Shown here: positions 54,176-64,000 of the stretch, piece after piece
Layout: each line of letters opens with the position of its first letter
Position numbering within the stretch: the stretch's first letter is position 1
Source of the DNA: Cercospora beticola
Lineage: Eukaryota > Ascomycota > Dothideomycetes > Mycosphaerellales > Mycosphaerellaceae
NCBI RefSeq assembly: GCF_033473495.1
Contig: NC_088935.1
Location: forward strand, 4,712,001 to 4,776,000
DNA length: 64,000 nt
Reading direction: 5' to 3'
Made by a program: the position numbers and the translations under genes
The notes under the pieces: generated by a model
Told to the model about the DNA's origin: nothing
The model's input: the letters and a program-made list of their open reading frames with translations, nothing else
Database searches by the model: none

Positions 54176-55415
54176 GGGGTTGTGAAGATGCAACTTCGTG
54201 AGAGAGCAATGCTCGTGGGCCTTGACATTGAACGGAGGGCTCTCAAGTGCAATATGTCACGATAGCCACCAGAAGCTGGCAACCAAGATTGTCGAGTCCA
54301 TGTTCGAGGCGTCTGACTCAACGAGTTCCCGAAGACTCAGCGCAGGATAGTTTGTGCTGCGGAGTGCTGCGAAGCACATGGATGCGACGCTTTCCTGGCA
54401 CTCAGACGGCCTGCACAAGGAAAAGGCATTGTCACTGGAGCCTCCAAGTTGGGTACCCAGACCGCGCCCGCAACACGCTGCGTGCCCGAGGTCTCTGCAT
54501 CAAGCTGCGTGCACTTCCCACGGCGACCACGCCATGCCAGCACGAGGAGGGGATTTTGGACTCGGGAAAGGTTGAGCTATGCTTCGCTGGCCTGAGAGGA
54601 CTGGTGAAATGTACAATGAGCGGAGTGCATACCGCTCAATCAGTCATGCTACTGTACTGTAGACGACAAATGTGAAAGAGAATTGGGCAATGGATTGGCA
54701 CAAAATTACGAGGATGGCCCCTGATTCGCACCATGGCCTGGAAGGCGTGCTCAGAGACGTGAGAACTAGGGGTTCAGAAACGAACTGTCTGTTCGAGGGC
54801 TTATGAATGGGCGAAGCTATCGCGAGCGCAAGAACCGAAGTCAGCCCTGGCTAATTGCGGGAAGCTTATCTGCAGCCTTACCGCAGTTGGCCCACTTCCG
54901 TTCGCCGTCGTTCGTTTCACAATAACCTCTGTTTGCTATCTCATCAAAAATGATGAGACTTGGTGGTCGAACAAGCCAAGGCGATCACCGGGTCACTGCC
55001 GCGGCCGTGCTAGCATTGGGGTTGCACAGCAGACGCTCCATTCGCGCACCAAGTCGATCATTTTGGGAAGAGTTGCAATGCCTTTTCACGTGCAGACCAG
55101 CTGCAGTGAGGTGAAGTATCATCATTCACATCGAGCACTTCTGCAGATGACAGTGCGGCTGGACTGCGCTTCGCTCCTGCCTTGCGGTACGGCGGAGCCG
55201 TTAGCTTCCTGCTGGCGGCTCGGAGTCACGGCAGCAGGAGCAAACACCAAGGTGCTCATCACAAGTAAGTCGCACCGTCAGCAAATCAATTCGCGAATCA
55301 GTCAGCGCTTGTTTGTGATTCCTTGTCCGCACCCTAGGTTGTAGCTCCAACTGCCGACACAAATGCGACACTCCAGACCACACCTTCACTTCCAACACCA
55401 CTTCCTCTCAGCAGC
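54176..55415. other. Intergenic stretch with one short perfect hairpin
   Basis: About 1.2 kb without a gene. A perfect 8-bp inverted repeat with an AAAA loop (TCTCATCA...TGATGAGA) is at 54939-54958; its purpose is unknown. The last part is the leader of the GT90 gene. Confidence 0.45.
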
Positions 55416-56854
55416 ATGTGGTCGTACAAACCACTGCCCGGTGGACTGCCCACCGGCCATAGGTGGAGCCTCCATCCTGTATTCTGGAAAGTTTGCTGCG
55501 CTCTCCTTCTGCTTCTGGTCATCTTCAGAGAGTACACAAATCCCGGCATCACCAGCGATTGGGCGCAACAACATCTCGGTGCGCCAGCAGTGACCAAGCC
55601 TTCCGCGACAGTTGGCTCAGTTGAGTCAAAGCCGGTCTGGCCATCTCCGCCCGCATTACCGGAATGGCAGTATACCTGGGCCCGCGATGGCAACAATCAA
55701 GCGCTGACTGCTAGCCAATGTGATGCCGCATTTCCGGCCCTCTACCATGAGATCGACCGTGCTCAGCAACACTTCAGTGGGAAGAACATCAGCGAGAAAG
55801 ACATCGCCCTGACCGGCGGCAATGATGGTGGAGTGAAGTTCTTGATCGTTGACTCTCAGGTGCGCATCGTGCAAACGAGAGGCTTGTTCCGGGAAGACTT
55901 TAGACATCGCATCATCGCTGTCGTTCAGCAAGTTGTGCAGGCTGTTGCAGCTGCCGATGCAGTGGGCGAGCCAATCCCGAACATTGAGTTTAGCATTGTC
56001 GTTGACGATATTGCCGTGCTCAAGGAGGAGAATCCGGGAGCGCTCTGGTCTTTCACGAGGAAATCTGCCGACCCTCGACAGGACAATTTGTGGTTGATTC
56101 CCAGCTTTCACTTCTTTGGCGCGCCTCCCGAAGCTGAGGGCTTTCGCACCATGCAGCAAAAGTTCAGGAGACATGACTCTCCGTTGGAAGAGAAAATACC
56201 CCAGGTCGTGTGGCGTGGCGCACTGTGGGTGAATGAGGCTGTGAGAAAGCCTTTGCTCCAGGTCACCGCTGACAAAGAGTGGGCAAATGTGTCGGTAAGT
56301 TCGATTTCTAGTCAATGGCCGACGTGGGGCAGATCTGACAAGTGATGCAGTCGATGGACTGGGGCAAGCCGGATACGGTGATCCCGATGGACGAGTTCTG
56401 CAAGTTCCGATACACAATCAACACAGAGGGCCGGTCATGGTCCGCGCGAATGACCCATCTTTTCAACTGCGATAGCCTCCTCTTCGTACACGATGTGGAT
56501 TGGATCGCGCACTACTACCATCTCATAGAGAATGGCGTCAACGTCGTTCACGTCAGTCGAGATTTTTCTGACTTGTAGAACAGTATTCTCTACTATAACG
56601 AGAATCTCGGCGAAGCCCAGCAGATTGCAGATGAGGCGAAGCGAACGTTCAGGGAACGATACACCACCCCTGCTGCGACTGCATGTTATTGGAGAAGGCT
56701 GATGAGAACGTGGGCCGAAACTGTGAGCTTTGTGCCCAGAGCCAACAAGACAAAGGACGGCCAACCAATGAAGAAAACCCGCGGCATCAGCTTCGAGGAG
56801 TTCATCGTCCACAAGAATGATGAGGACGTTCCGTACAAGCGACCTGGAAGGTGA
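55416..56854 (+). CDS. GT90 (CAP10-like) glycosyltransferase interrupted by an in-frame TAG
   Basis: Exon 1 is 55416-56294; a 56-nt intron in phase 0 leads to 56351 onward. Near residues 24-39 is one membrane anchor (VFWKVCCALLLLLVIF), as in type II Golgi enzymes. The catalytic CAP10 region includes VVWRGALWVNEAVRKPLL, FCKFRYTINTEGRSWSARM and HVSRDFSDL. Straight after that conserved block is TAG (56576-56578), and the same frame resumes with typical family sequence (LGEAQQIADEAKRTFRERYT, ACYWRRLMRTWAE) up to TGA at 56852-56854, about 462 residues if read through. In Cryptococcus, Cap59/Cap10-type genes act in capsule xylosylation; here the likely role is glycan xylosylation or similar in the Golgi. 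The stop may be a true mutation, a sequence error, or readthrough. Confidence 0.75.
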
Positions 56855-58434
56855 AGTGGGTTATGGTCATTGGAGGTATCTTGACATTTCGCAGTCAATG
56901 ACTTTGAGCGAACCATAGAGGGGGGAGAACGGGCCGGTTACGTGCGAGTGCAAACTGTGCCAACAGCGGCAAGGTGACTGCTAGACGGCAGCTCCGAGTG
57001 CGGGCGTGGAATAAAGCCAACAGCAGTGCACTCCCCTTCCGCTTGCCAGTATACAACAGCCAGCTCCCCTCATCGGGATGCCTTGCCAGAGGCTATATGC
57101 TTCAGCTTCGTCGTAGTAAACCACCTCCTTCGATAGGACCCAGGCGGCCAGCTGGACATCACGAGTGCTTCGACCGAGCCTCTTATCTAGACACAACGCA
57201 AGGCTTCCGCTGTGGCAGGAGTAATCGGGGAATAGCTGTTCGTAGATGGCATTGGTACGTGAGAGATGTAGTCAAGCGACTGTACGGGTTGTGTCCGAAT
57301 CCTTGGCTCGGAAATCCCAAGACACGGGCCGCCGAGATTCCACCCCAGCGCAATCCACCTTGCCACTTCACCTCTCACGTCTGTAAACATACTGACGCGC
57401 AGTACCCAAGCGCATCATCGCAATGCTGCCGCTCATTGCCGTTGTGCACCATCACGAGCACCTGCCATTCAGCATGACCGGACTCACTCTGACTTTGGCG
57501 CCCTAGGCTATGCGTCGGCCCTCATGCGATCGTCAAAGCTGCGTCATGGAAGCAGTAGATGCTGCTAAACTCAGTGCCTGTGCTAATGAGTAGGAGAGGC
57601 GAAGAGGACTCGATACCTAGAAACTTCACGCAGCGAGGAAAGCTACTCGGCCAGTATCGGACGAAGTATCAGCACCAGCACCCGCACCACCGAAGCGCCA
57701 CAATAACGCTCGCATCGAAGAAGCCTGATCGTCAGACGTAAACGAAGAGGAAGGACTGCACAATGATGATGGTTGTCACAATACAAGGAGCGGATAGTAG
57801 GCAGGTTGTGAAGCTGGAGGACGTTGGAGGATATCACGACGCGCACCGCCGATACCAAGTGGTGACTGGCCTCCCGCGGCCTGATCACTCTCCATGCTGA
57901 GCCAGACAGTGCCAGGAGGTGCTCGTGGTCCGCGATCTTTCCAGAAGCATGAGGTACACCAGGCCTGCACCAGAACGGGTGCCGCGCTTCAGAGCGAAAG
58001 GCATTCACGAATGTAGAAATGCGTCACGAGCGTCGAGAACTTTTCGAATACATATCATCAATGAGGCTTTCCTCCCATTCGATCCTATCCTTCTCAGATT
58101 CCATCCCGGCTCCCATATGCTCTCCTGCAGATCGGTATTAAGCGCGCTGTCAAGGCTACTGGTCTCTGAGAAACTCGAGTGAAGCTAGCAGGCTCGAGTG
58201 GGTCGGCTGTAGCATCGGGCACTCTCGTGAAATCAGTCAACGGTCAGGTCAACAACGCGTCTGTGACGTGACCGTTTGCACGCGCCGCAGTCAATGTGCG
58301 GAGCCAAGCCGTCGTGATGTGGCCCAAGCTTGCCCACCACCTTTTCCGCTTCCGCGCCCTTCGCGACTCAACTCGTACTCACCTTCACCCACACCACCCC
58401 ATCGTCAAGACTCTCGCGCGCGAAGCTCTTGACA
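56855..58434. other. Intergenic stretch, no gene identified
   Basis: About 1.6 kb. Frames of up to 167 codons have random composition and no domain. Confidence 0.5.
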
Positions 58435-59959
58435 ATGGCCACGAACGGCGCTCAACCGAGCGCGAACAACAACGCGATGAGAACGACGAATGACAGACCG
58501 AACTTCAGCCAAGTTCTGACAAGTTTGTGCCTTGGTGACTGTGATTGAGACTTTCTCTGACCTGTACAGATATGACTCTTAGAAACTTGACAACTGAACA
58601 ACAGAAGGACTATCGGGAGTACCTGGTAGCGCACCTGTTCCCTGGACTCGAGACTCGCGGACTGGGAAACACGACAATCTGGGCAGAGGTAAGACCTTCT
58701 TCCATCAAGGGCTGGCTCTGAACTTGTGCAGCAAACTGACGTGGGCGGTAGATGCTTGACAGAATGAGATTCACCGTGATTCCACCGGAAGCCATATCGG
58801 ACATGAAACGAATCCTCGACAGACTCTCCGACAGCCTCCCGCATTCCATGGTTCGCGGCTTCAGAAAACTCCATTTGAGGCCATCAATACCGCTGTCCCT
58901 CGATTTGTGGAGTCGCTACTGGACGCATTGGGTCTCCAGTTGGGGATCCACACCATCACCATGAACCAGAAACGACTCGACCATATTTTCGACCAGGTGC
59001 AGGCCATGCACGATGAGCTGCGAAAGCGCCTCGACGACTTCGACCAACAAGCCCTGGACCGTGCTGGTCCTCTGGCACAAGCGATCAGTGACGAGGTCGT
59101 CAATCGCAGACTGAAGGGAATGTTTGTTTCATTCAAGAAGGATATCGACGCGAGGGTGCAGTCTCACGAGAGCGCCAACGAGAAGCAGCAGCGAGAATTT
59201 GAGGCGACACTCAACGCGCGCATCGACAACATCAACGCGCGCATCGACAACACGACAAAGACACAGTGCGAGAAAGCTCTTCAGCCTCGTAAGCTACCCC
59301 ATCAACCACGCTGTCGTTCATACTGACCGAAAATAGATCTGAAGGAGTTGGACGAGGCGAAAGCGACTGTTGCCTCATTCCGCAAACAGCTGGGGCAGCA
59401 TGTTACGGACGCCAATACCACGCTTGGTCACCTCAAGCAACAGCAGACTTCGAACGCCAGCGAGATGGAGACTTTGCGAAAGGACCACTCCAATTTCGTT
59501 CTCTCGAACTCGTCCGACTTTCAGACACTTCGCACGACTGTCGAAAAGCGGGAAAAGACCATCAAAAGCCAGGATGAGGCTATTGAAAAGATCAATAACG
59601 ACATCGTACGCATAAAGAAGAATGGTCTAGACGTTCTCAGCGCTGTGAAAATCGTTGGGCAACGATCCAGGAGCAACCGCGAGGTGCTACGAAAGACATT
59701 GAGGCATGTGATCGAGGTCGAGCACGTCGCCCTGAAAGTTGAAGAGGCACTGCTGGAGATGGACATCCTTGATGATCAGGGATTTTTGAAGCCCAATGAG
59801 AAGCGACCCAAGGATTCGAGGCTCGATAAGTCGGCTTATGAGCTGGGCCACAAAGACAACAACCCACTCGAAGCTGACCCGTCTTGCATCACGCTATTGC
59901 AAGAGGATCAGGCCCCGGCTCAGGCTGCTGGTGAACAGCCACCACCACCCGCGTCGTGA
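58435..59959 (+). CDS. Coiled-coil hypothetical protein
   Basis: Four exons fit the phases: 58435-58522, 58570-58688, 58763-59288, 59337-59959; 451 residues. The first junction is the least certain. From about residue 115 the protein is almost all helix, with Leu/Lys/Glu/Gln patterns of a long coiled coil (RLDHIFDQVQAMHDELRKRL), an internal near-repeat (LNARIDNINARIDN), and a second coil (EKREKTIKSQDEAIEKINND). The tail is Pro/Gln-rich. There is no membrane segment, signal peptide or enzyme motif. A different frame near 58752-58964 looks open too, but only the chosen acceptor (TTGACAG at 58762) joins both sides without a shift. Coiled-coil proteins of this size often act as scaffolds; no family is recognised. 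Confidence 0.65.
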
Positions 59960-59999
59960 TTTCTGCGCACCACACATCTTGCTGTGTATCGTGCTCAAG

Positions 60000-60335
60000 A
60001 AGCTCAACCTGACTGCCTGTTGCTCGTCAACACGCAATCACGTTGGCTTCTGGTCAAGCTCGACCTGACTGTCTGCTGCTCACCCAGCACGCAATCACGT
60101 TGACTTACGACCCCAGCCAAGCTCAACCTGACTGTCTGCTGCTCGTTCGGCATACACTCACGTTGGCTTGTGACCTTAAAGAAGCTTGATCTGACTGCCT
60201 GCTCCCCAGCACGCACTCATGCAAGTGTTTCCTCGGGAGGGTTTGACTGCCTGCTGCACGACCAGCACGCACTCTTCTCTCCTGACATCTCGACTGCCTG
60301 CTGCTCGTCCAGCACGCACTCGGATGTTGACGTGT
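60000..60335. repeat. Degenerate tandem repeat, unit about 50-64 bp, six copies
   Basis: Copies begin with the core TGACTGCCTGCTGCTCG followed by CCAGCACGCACTCACG and a variable spacer. Starts lie near 60009, 60065, 60129, 60191, 60245 and 60292; the spacing shrinks from about 60 to about 47 bases to the right. The first three share a further GTTGGCTT segment. It starts about 50 bases after the stop of the coiled-coil gene. Confidence 0.7.
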
Positions 60336-61269
60336 ACTGATCCTGCTGCTCTTCATGGGCATCAGGTTCCAGGAAACGTCTTGCTGCATGCTGGTGCACT
60401 CGCTGCCCTCGGCGGCCAGACCAGCGCGCTGTAGATAGATTCTGAATGAAATGTTCAAACTCACTGCCCATCCTACTTTTGTTTCATGTCCTGCTGACAG
60501 GTCATAGCAAATGTTTCTTCTCGATTTGCCTCTTCTGTCAGGTCAAACCACTCAAATTCTGTTGGCGCTTTCCAATTCCATCATCGAGAATTCTCTCGAA
60601 GCTGCCAAAGCAATGAAAACTGCCGCGATTCCTGCCGATTGCGAATTCTCGAACGTGTGAGATGCGAGCGGGTCTTCGATGACATTGGAGGTCAGCAGTA
60701 GCATCCGCAACTGCTCTTTCTTCCTTTTTGATTATCCTTGGTACAAAGCGGCACAGCAGTCCACAGACTTGAAGGCGCTTCATTCATCGACTTACCTGCA
60801 ACCATTCTGGATCTCGAACAGTTTGCTCCGCTGTACTAATTCAAACTGGTGCGCTGACAACAGATCCGCGCGTTACCGTCTCTACGGTAATGGCGAGTGG
60901 CAGGAATCTCAACTGATTGACACAACTGGACACCTGCAGCTTCTCGGCCGAGGTCACTCCGGAGAAACGGCCGCTTTGCACAGGCCGCTCGCTACATGAT
61001 CTTGGAGAATAACGACGATCGGCGTTTGCTGCAGCAGTTCTGCTCGCTGACCTACGCCGTAGCAACCCGGGGAGTCTACCACTGTGGCCGACGGTTTGCG
61101 CTCCTCTCCGATGCATTGGCGTCCTTCGAAGGCTGCGACGCTTAGCCGATAAAACAGCCAAGCAAGACTGCTCGTGTCCTTGGTTTGGTCAGCTCGTGCA
61201 CCGTCTTGGCATCTCAGTGTCGCTCTCTCGACGTGGCGTAGCTGTCCTCGCCTGCACACGCTTCGCAGG
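60336..61269. other. Intergenic stretch before the RIP-like region
   Basis: No convincing gene. Base composition is still ordinary and starts to become TA-rich near 61270. Confidence 0.4.
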
Positions 61270-61444
61270 TCGAGCTAAGCAACGAGCAGCAGGCTTTTTA
61301 GGAGCTATACCGAGCGCGAGGCAATATAGCAGTACTAATAGTAACTGGCGCAGCCGAACTTAGACAAGGCGCTGCCGGCAGGCCGCTGTACAAGGTCTAC
61401 CTACGCTTAATGCCGATAGAGCCCCTACGATCGACTAGCTCTGT

Positions 61445-61663
61445 CTATTCTGCTCGAAATCTCAGTGTGCCAAGCAGTGACTGTCGATTGTTCTCCCTAC
61501 TCAATTCTGCAATTTTCGCGTCTTTGATCTCTGGATGGCAAGTTCCGGCTGTCCTTTCAAGCTTCGCGTTGCCTTCCTCGAGGCGTGCATTGTCTGCCTG
61601 TAATTTTCGGATAACCTTGCTCTTAGCCGCGTTGCTAGTAGCAGCATTCCCTTCGGAGGCCAT
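61445..61663 (-). pseudogene. Short coiled-coil frame at the edge of the RIP region
   Basis: 72 codons from ATG to stop, with a helical, Leu/Glu/Lys-rich product (KVIRKLQADNARLEEGNAKL). The bases are less TA-rich than their surroundings. It could be the surviving start of a mobile-element or duplicated gene; the rest is not recognisable. Confidence 0.25.
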
Positions 61664-62961
61664 TGTAGCAACTCGAGTTCAAGTTCCGTCGTGCATCATT
61701 CCTACGGACAAAGTGCCAACTAGCTTAGCGCAACGCAGGTACATATTATAGCACGGCACCCCTAGTGGCTGTGGAACATACTAATTCACTGAGCATCCGC
61801 CTTGCCTCTCGCACTGCCTCGTTAGCAGCAAGTCTATCGTCAAAGAAGACTAATAACAAAGTCGCGCTGTCTAGAATTGTATTTTGTGTTAACCGCGGAC
61901 ACGCTATACCGCTATTCTGATCCTGCGGGATGCAACACGATAAAAATGTTAACTTCGATACTTTCTGCAGCCGACCTCTCGCAGTCTCTATCGCTAAATA
62001 CGATTCGTAGCGAGAGGGTTTACGCTCGGCTTAACTAGCTATACAAGGCTAGGAGTGCGCTAGCAGTCCGAGCTTCCTCTGTTAAGCAATTTGCTAAGTA
62101 TAGAAGTTAAAGCTTCCTCTATATCTCTCTAGGCTATACCTAGATAATAATAACGCTGCCTTGCAATTATAACAATAACGCTACCTTGCTATTATAAAGG
62201 CTCGTATCGCACTATATAGTCCCGCCTTTACCCGTTTGTTATAGAAATAGATATATAATAGTTATTGTTTAATAGAAGCTACGTAGCGACAGAGGTATAG
62301 AGTAAATATACTACGGGTAGCGGCGGGTACTTCCGGCTTTATGTCCTGCGATAGTACTAACTCTCTTCCTATTATAGAGTGCTAAGTACCCGAGCCTAAT
62401 CGTATTGCGGTTTTTGTAAAGTATTCTACTATAGCTAGAGCGAAAGAGGAAGCTTAGACTATAGTCTTATAGCGCTAAGATATAGTAATCTTATAGAATA
62501 GTAACGGAGACTAGCTTTCCTAACTCTGCGTATATAGAGCTACGGCCTTATACTTAAGAGTTCTAGCTATTAAGTGTCGTCCTAAATACTACGCCTTACT
62601 ATCTAGAAGTATCGTCCTATAATCTCTTATATTACTATCTAGCTCGGTTAAGTATTCCTAAAAGCAGGAATAGCTATTTTAGATTAGCAGAATCGTAGAA
62701 TAGCGGAAGTATAGTACTAGAGGAAGTATAGACGTTCGTAGGTAGGTAGAGAATAGAGTAAGAGAGTAGAGTAGTAAGAGTAAAGAATAGAAAGCTTTCC
62801 TTACTTGCTTAGTCGACTATACTACGCGCTATAGGCCTTCTTATATACTCTATTACCGCGTACTAGAAGGTTCTACGTACGCGTAATCGCGTACTAGTAC
62901 TAGGCAGCTCTAGGACTAGTAATACTAAAGATAGGACCTCGTAGAATAGCTTAGAATACTA

Positions 62962-62990
62962 TAGAATATCGATTAGAAATCGATATTCTA
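62962..62990. repeat. Perfect inverted repeat, 13-bp arms, 3-nt loop
   Basis: Arms TAGAATATCGATT and AATCGATATTCTA flank AGA. A copy of CTCGTAGAAT slightly upstream also pairs with the right flank. It lies within the RIP-like DNA. Confidence 0.6.
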
Positions 62991-63145
62991 CGAGGTTCCT
63001 TAGACTTCTAGAAGCTAGTCTAGAAGGATATTTATAGAAACTTCTAGTTAACTATTTACGTAGTCGCTCTAGAGGTTTCTAGAACCTTCTAGCCGAAAAG
63101 GGTAGTTAGATAGAGGCACCCCCGGTTACCTTCCGTATTAGGAAG

Positions 63146-63243
63146 GTATTAGGTTAGGTTACGTAACTTAGAGGGTGTTAGGTAGTAGTTACGTGACCCC
63201 CTAAAGGGTGTTAGGTGCTAGTTACGTAATCGTAACCTAATAC
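63146..63243. repeat. Imperfect inverted repeat with nested direct repeat
   Basis: GTATTAGGTTAGGTTACGTA at 63146 is matched in inverse by sequence ending CGTAACCTAATAC at 63243. Between them AGGGTGTTAGG occurs twice (63172 and 63205), each followed by a TAGTTACGT variant. The layout recalls the terminal part of a small mobile element, but this is a guess. Confidence 0.4.
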
Positions 63244-64000
63244 TCTAAAAGGGTAGTTTGTAGGGTACCTCCCTATCTACCTACCTAATTAGGAAATAGA
63301 GTCTCTAGGATAAGCTAAGCTTACTCTTCTAAGAAGCTAGGAGAGCTGCCTTATACCGATATATATATTAGCTTCTCGCTACGTAGCTTTAGATACCTTT
63401 CTACTACTTCTTATAACTCTTTATATCTTAGATAAATAGCTTCTATAAGTAGAATAGCTTAGGAAGGAGTTTCTAGATTATAGTATACTTTAGTACTATC
63501 GTGCTCTACTACTTATTCGAGGCGATCCTTATTATAATATAGCGTTACATTTCGTTCTACTTAAGCTAAAGCTTCCTTCTATCTTAATAAGCTACTTCTA
63601 GTAGTAAGATAAGCTAAGATACGCTAGGAAGATCTAGGAAATATATAGAGACTATTACTAGGCCCTATTTTATACTATTATAGATAGGCTCTAGAGTAAG
63701 CTAGTAGAGATATACGTAGTATCCTTTAAAGTATAATATAATATTAGGAGCTAATACGTAGCTTAAACTCTAAAGGAAGATATATATCTTATTATTAAAT
63801 ATAGAGGTCTAACCTATCTAGTTATAGCGGAATAGGGCAAAGTAAAACCCCCTATAGTAAGTAGTTAGAGAGGCTTAGGTTTCTATCTACTATAAGCCTA
63901 TAAAGAAATACCCTCTGCTAAGAATTCCTAAAGCCTAAAGCACTACTTGCCTAAGGCCTAACTATTAGACAGAGAGATATAGTGTCTATAGAATCTTAAA

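Larger units (their letters stand above)
61270..64000. repeat. TA-rich RIP-like repeat DNA, probably transposon remains
   Basis: Composition changes gradually after 61270 and sharply after about 62040. The DNA becomes dense in TA, CTA and TAG, with many stops in all six frames and no gene. This pattern is what repeat-induced point mutation leaves behind (CpA changed to TpA) in ascomycete repeats. The region runs off the window end. Short direct and inverted repeats inside it are listed separately. The element type cannot be told because no transposase or reverse-transcriptase motif survives. Confidence 0.75.

Noticed and set aside
54939..54980. Box C/D snoRNA suggested by ATGATGA
   Set aside because: No CTGA D box or terminal stem at a suitable distance.
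56537..56578. A 27-42 nt intron that would remove the TAG in the GT90 gene
   Set aside because: Too short for this genome's introns (47 nt or more here), and it would delete the conserved RDFSDL block.
56974..57477. 167-codon plus-strand frame
   Set aside because: Arg/Cys/Pro-rich random-looking product without a domain.
58752..58964. Open frame starting MLDRMRF as an exon of the coiled-coil gene
   Set aside because: It cannot join the downstream coil without a frame shift; the acceptor at 58762 in another frame joins cleanly.

Overview
The window is from the nuclear genome of a filamentous ascomycete, most likely a Dothideomycete of the Mycosphaerella type. The grounds are short spliceosomal introns (47-141 nt, mostly GTAAGT...YAG), fungus-only families (GPR1/FUN34 acetate transporter, Zn2Cys6 regulator, GT90/CAP10, 2EXR-like and F-box-like genes, heme-thiolate peroxidase), and a TA-rich right end that looks mutated by RIP. 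The species cannot be named from the sequence alone. About 23 genes are supported. Exon borders were worked out by hand from splice signals and reading phase. No tRNA, rRNA, CRISPR array or intact transposon was seen.

Left part (1-20 kb): an ankyrin-repeat/CorA fusion protein, a siderophore-iron MFS transporter with GATA sites in its promoter, a second CorA protein, the splicing factor Prp17/Cdc40, a disordered hypothetical protein, two tandem 2EXR-like paralogs sharing an intron position, and a FRE-type ferric reductase. The siderophore transporter and ferric reductase give this side an iron-uptake flavour, but they are about 11 kb apart with unrelated genes between them.

Middle (20-40 kb): a 1003-residue low-complexity protein with a conserved C-terminal part, a BSD-domain protein, an RBR-like ubiquitin ligase that stops after RING1, a possible 81-residue gene, a secreted chloroperoxidase/unspecific-peroxygenase-type enzyme with six exons (one of 22 nt), a shaky F-box-like gene, an acetate transporter and a short-chain dehydrogenase. 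Long stretches between these hold no convincing gene.

The most interesting block is 42.6-50.1 kb. An organic-anion MFS transporter, a PrpF-family isomerase, a Zn2Cys6 regulator and a mitochondrial citrate/tricarboxylate carrier are packed together and share two divergent promoters. The set resembles the itaconate/trans-aconitate clusters of other fungi (mitochondrial carrier, aconitate isomerase, exporter, regulator) but lacks a decarboxylase. It may be a cluster for making, exporting or using an aconitate-like acid. A BCS1-like AAA ATPase lies on one side and a hexokinase with a possible membrane anchor on the other.

Right part (53-64 kb): a small predicted N-myristoylated helix-turn-helix protein, a GT90 glycosyltransferase interrupted by a single in-frame TAG, a coiled-coil hypothetical protein in four exons, a degenerate tandem repeat of about 60 bp, and about 2.7 kb of RIP-like repeat DNA running off the window end.
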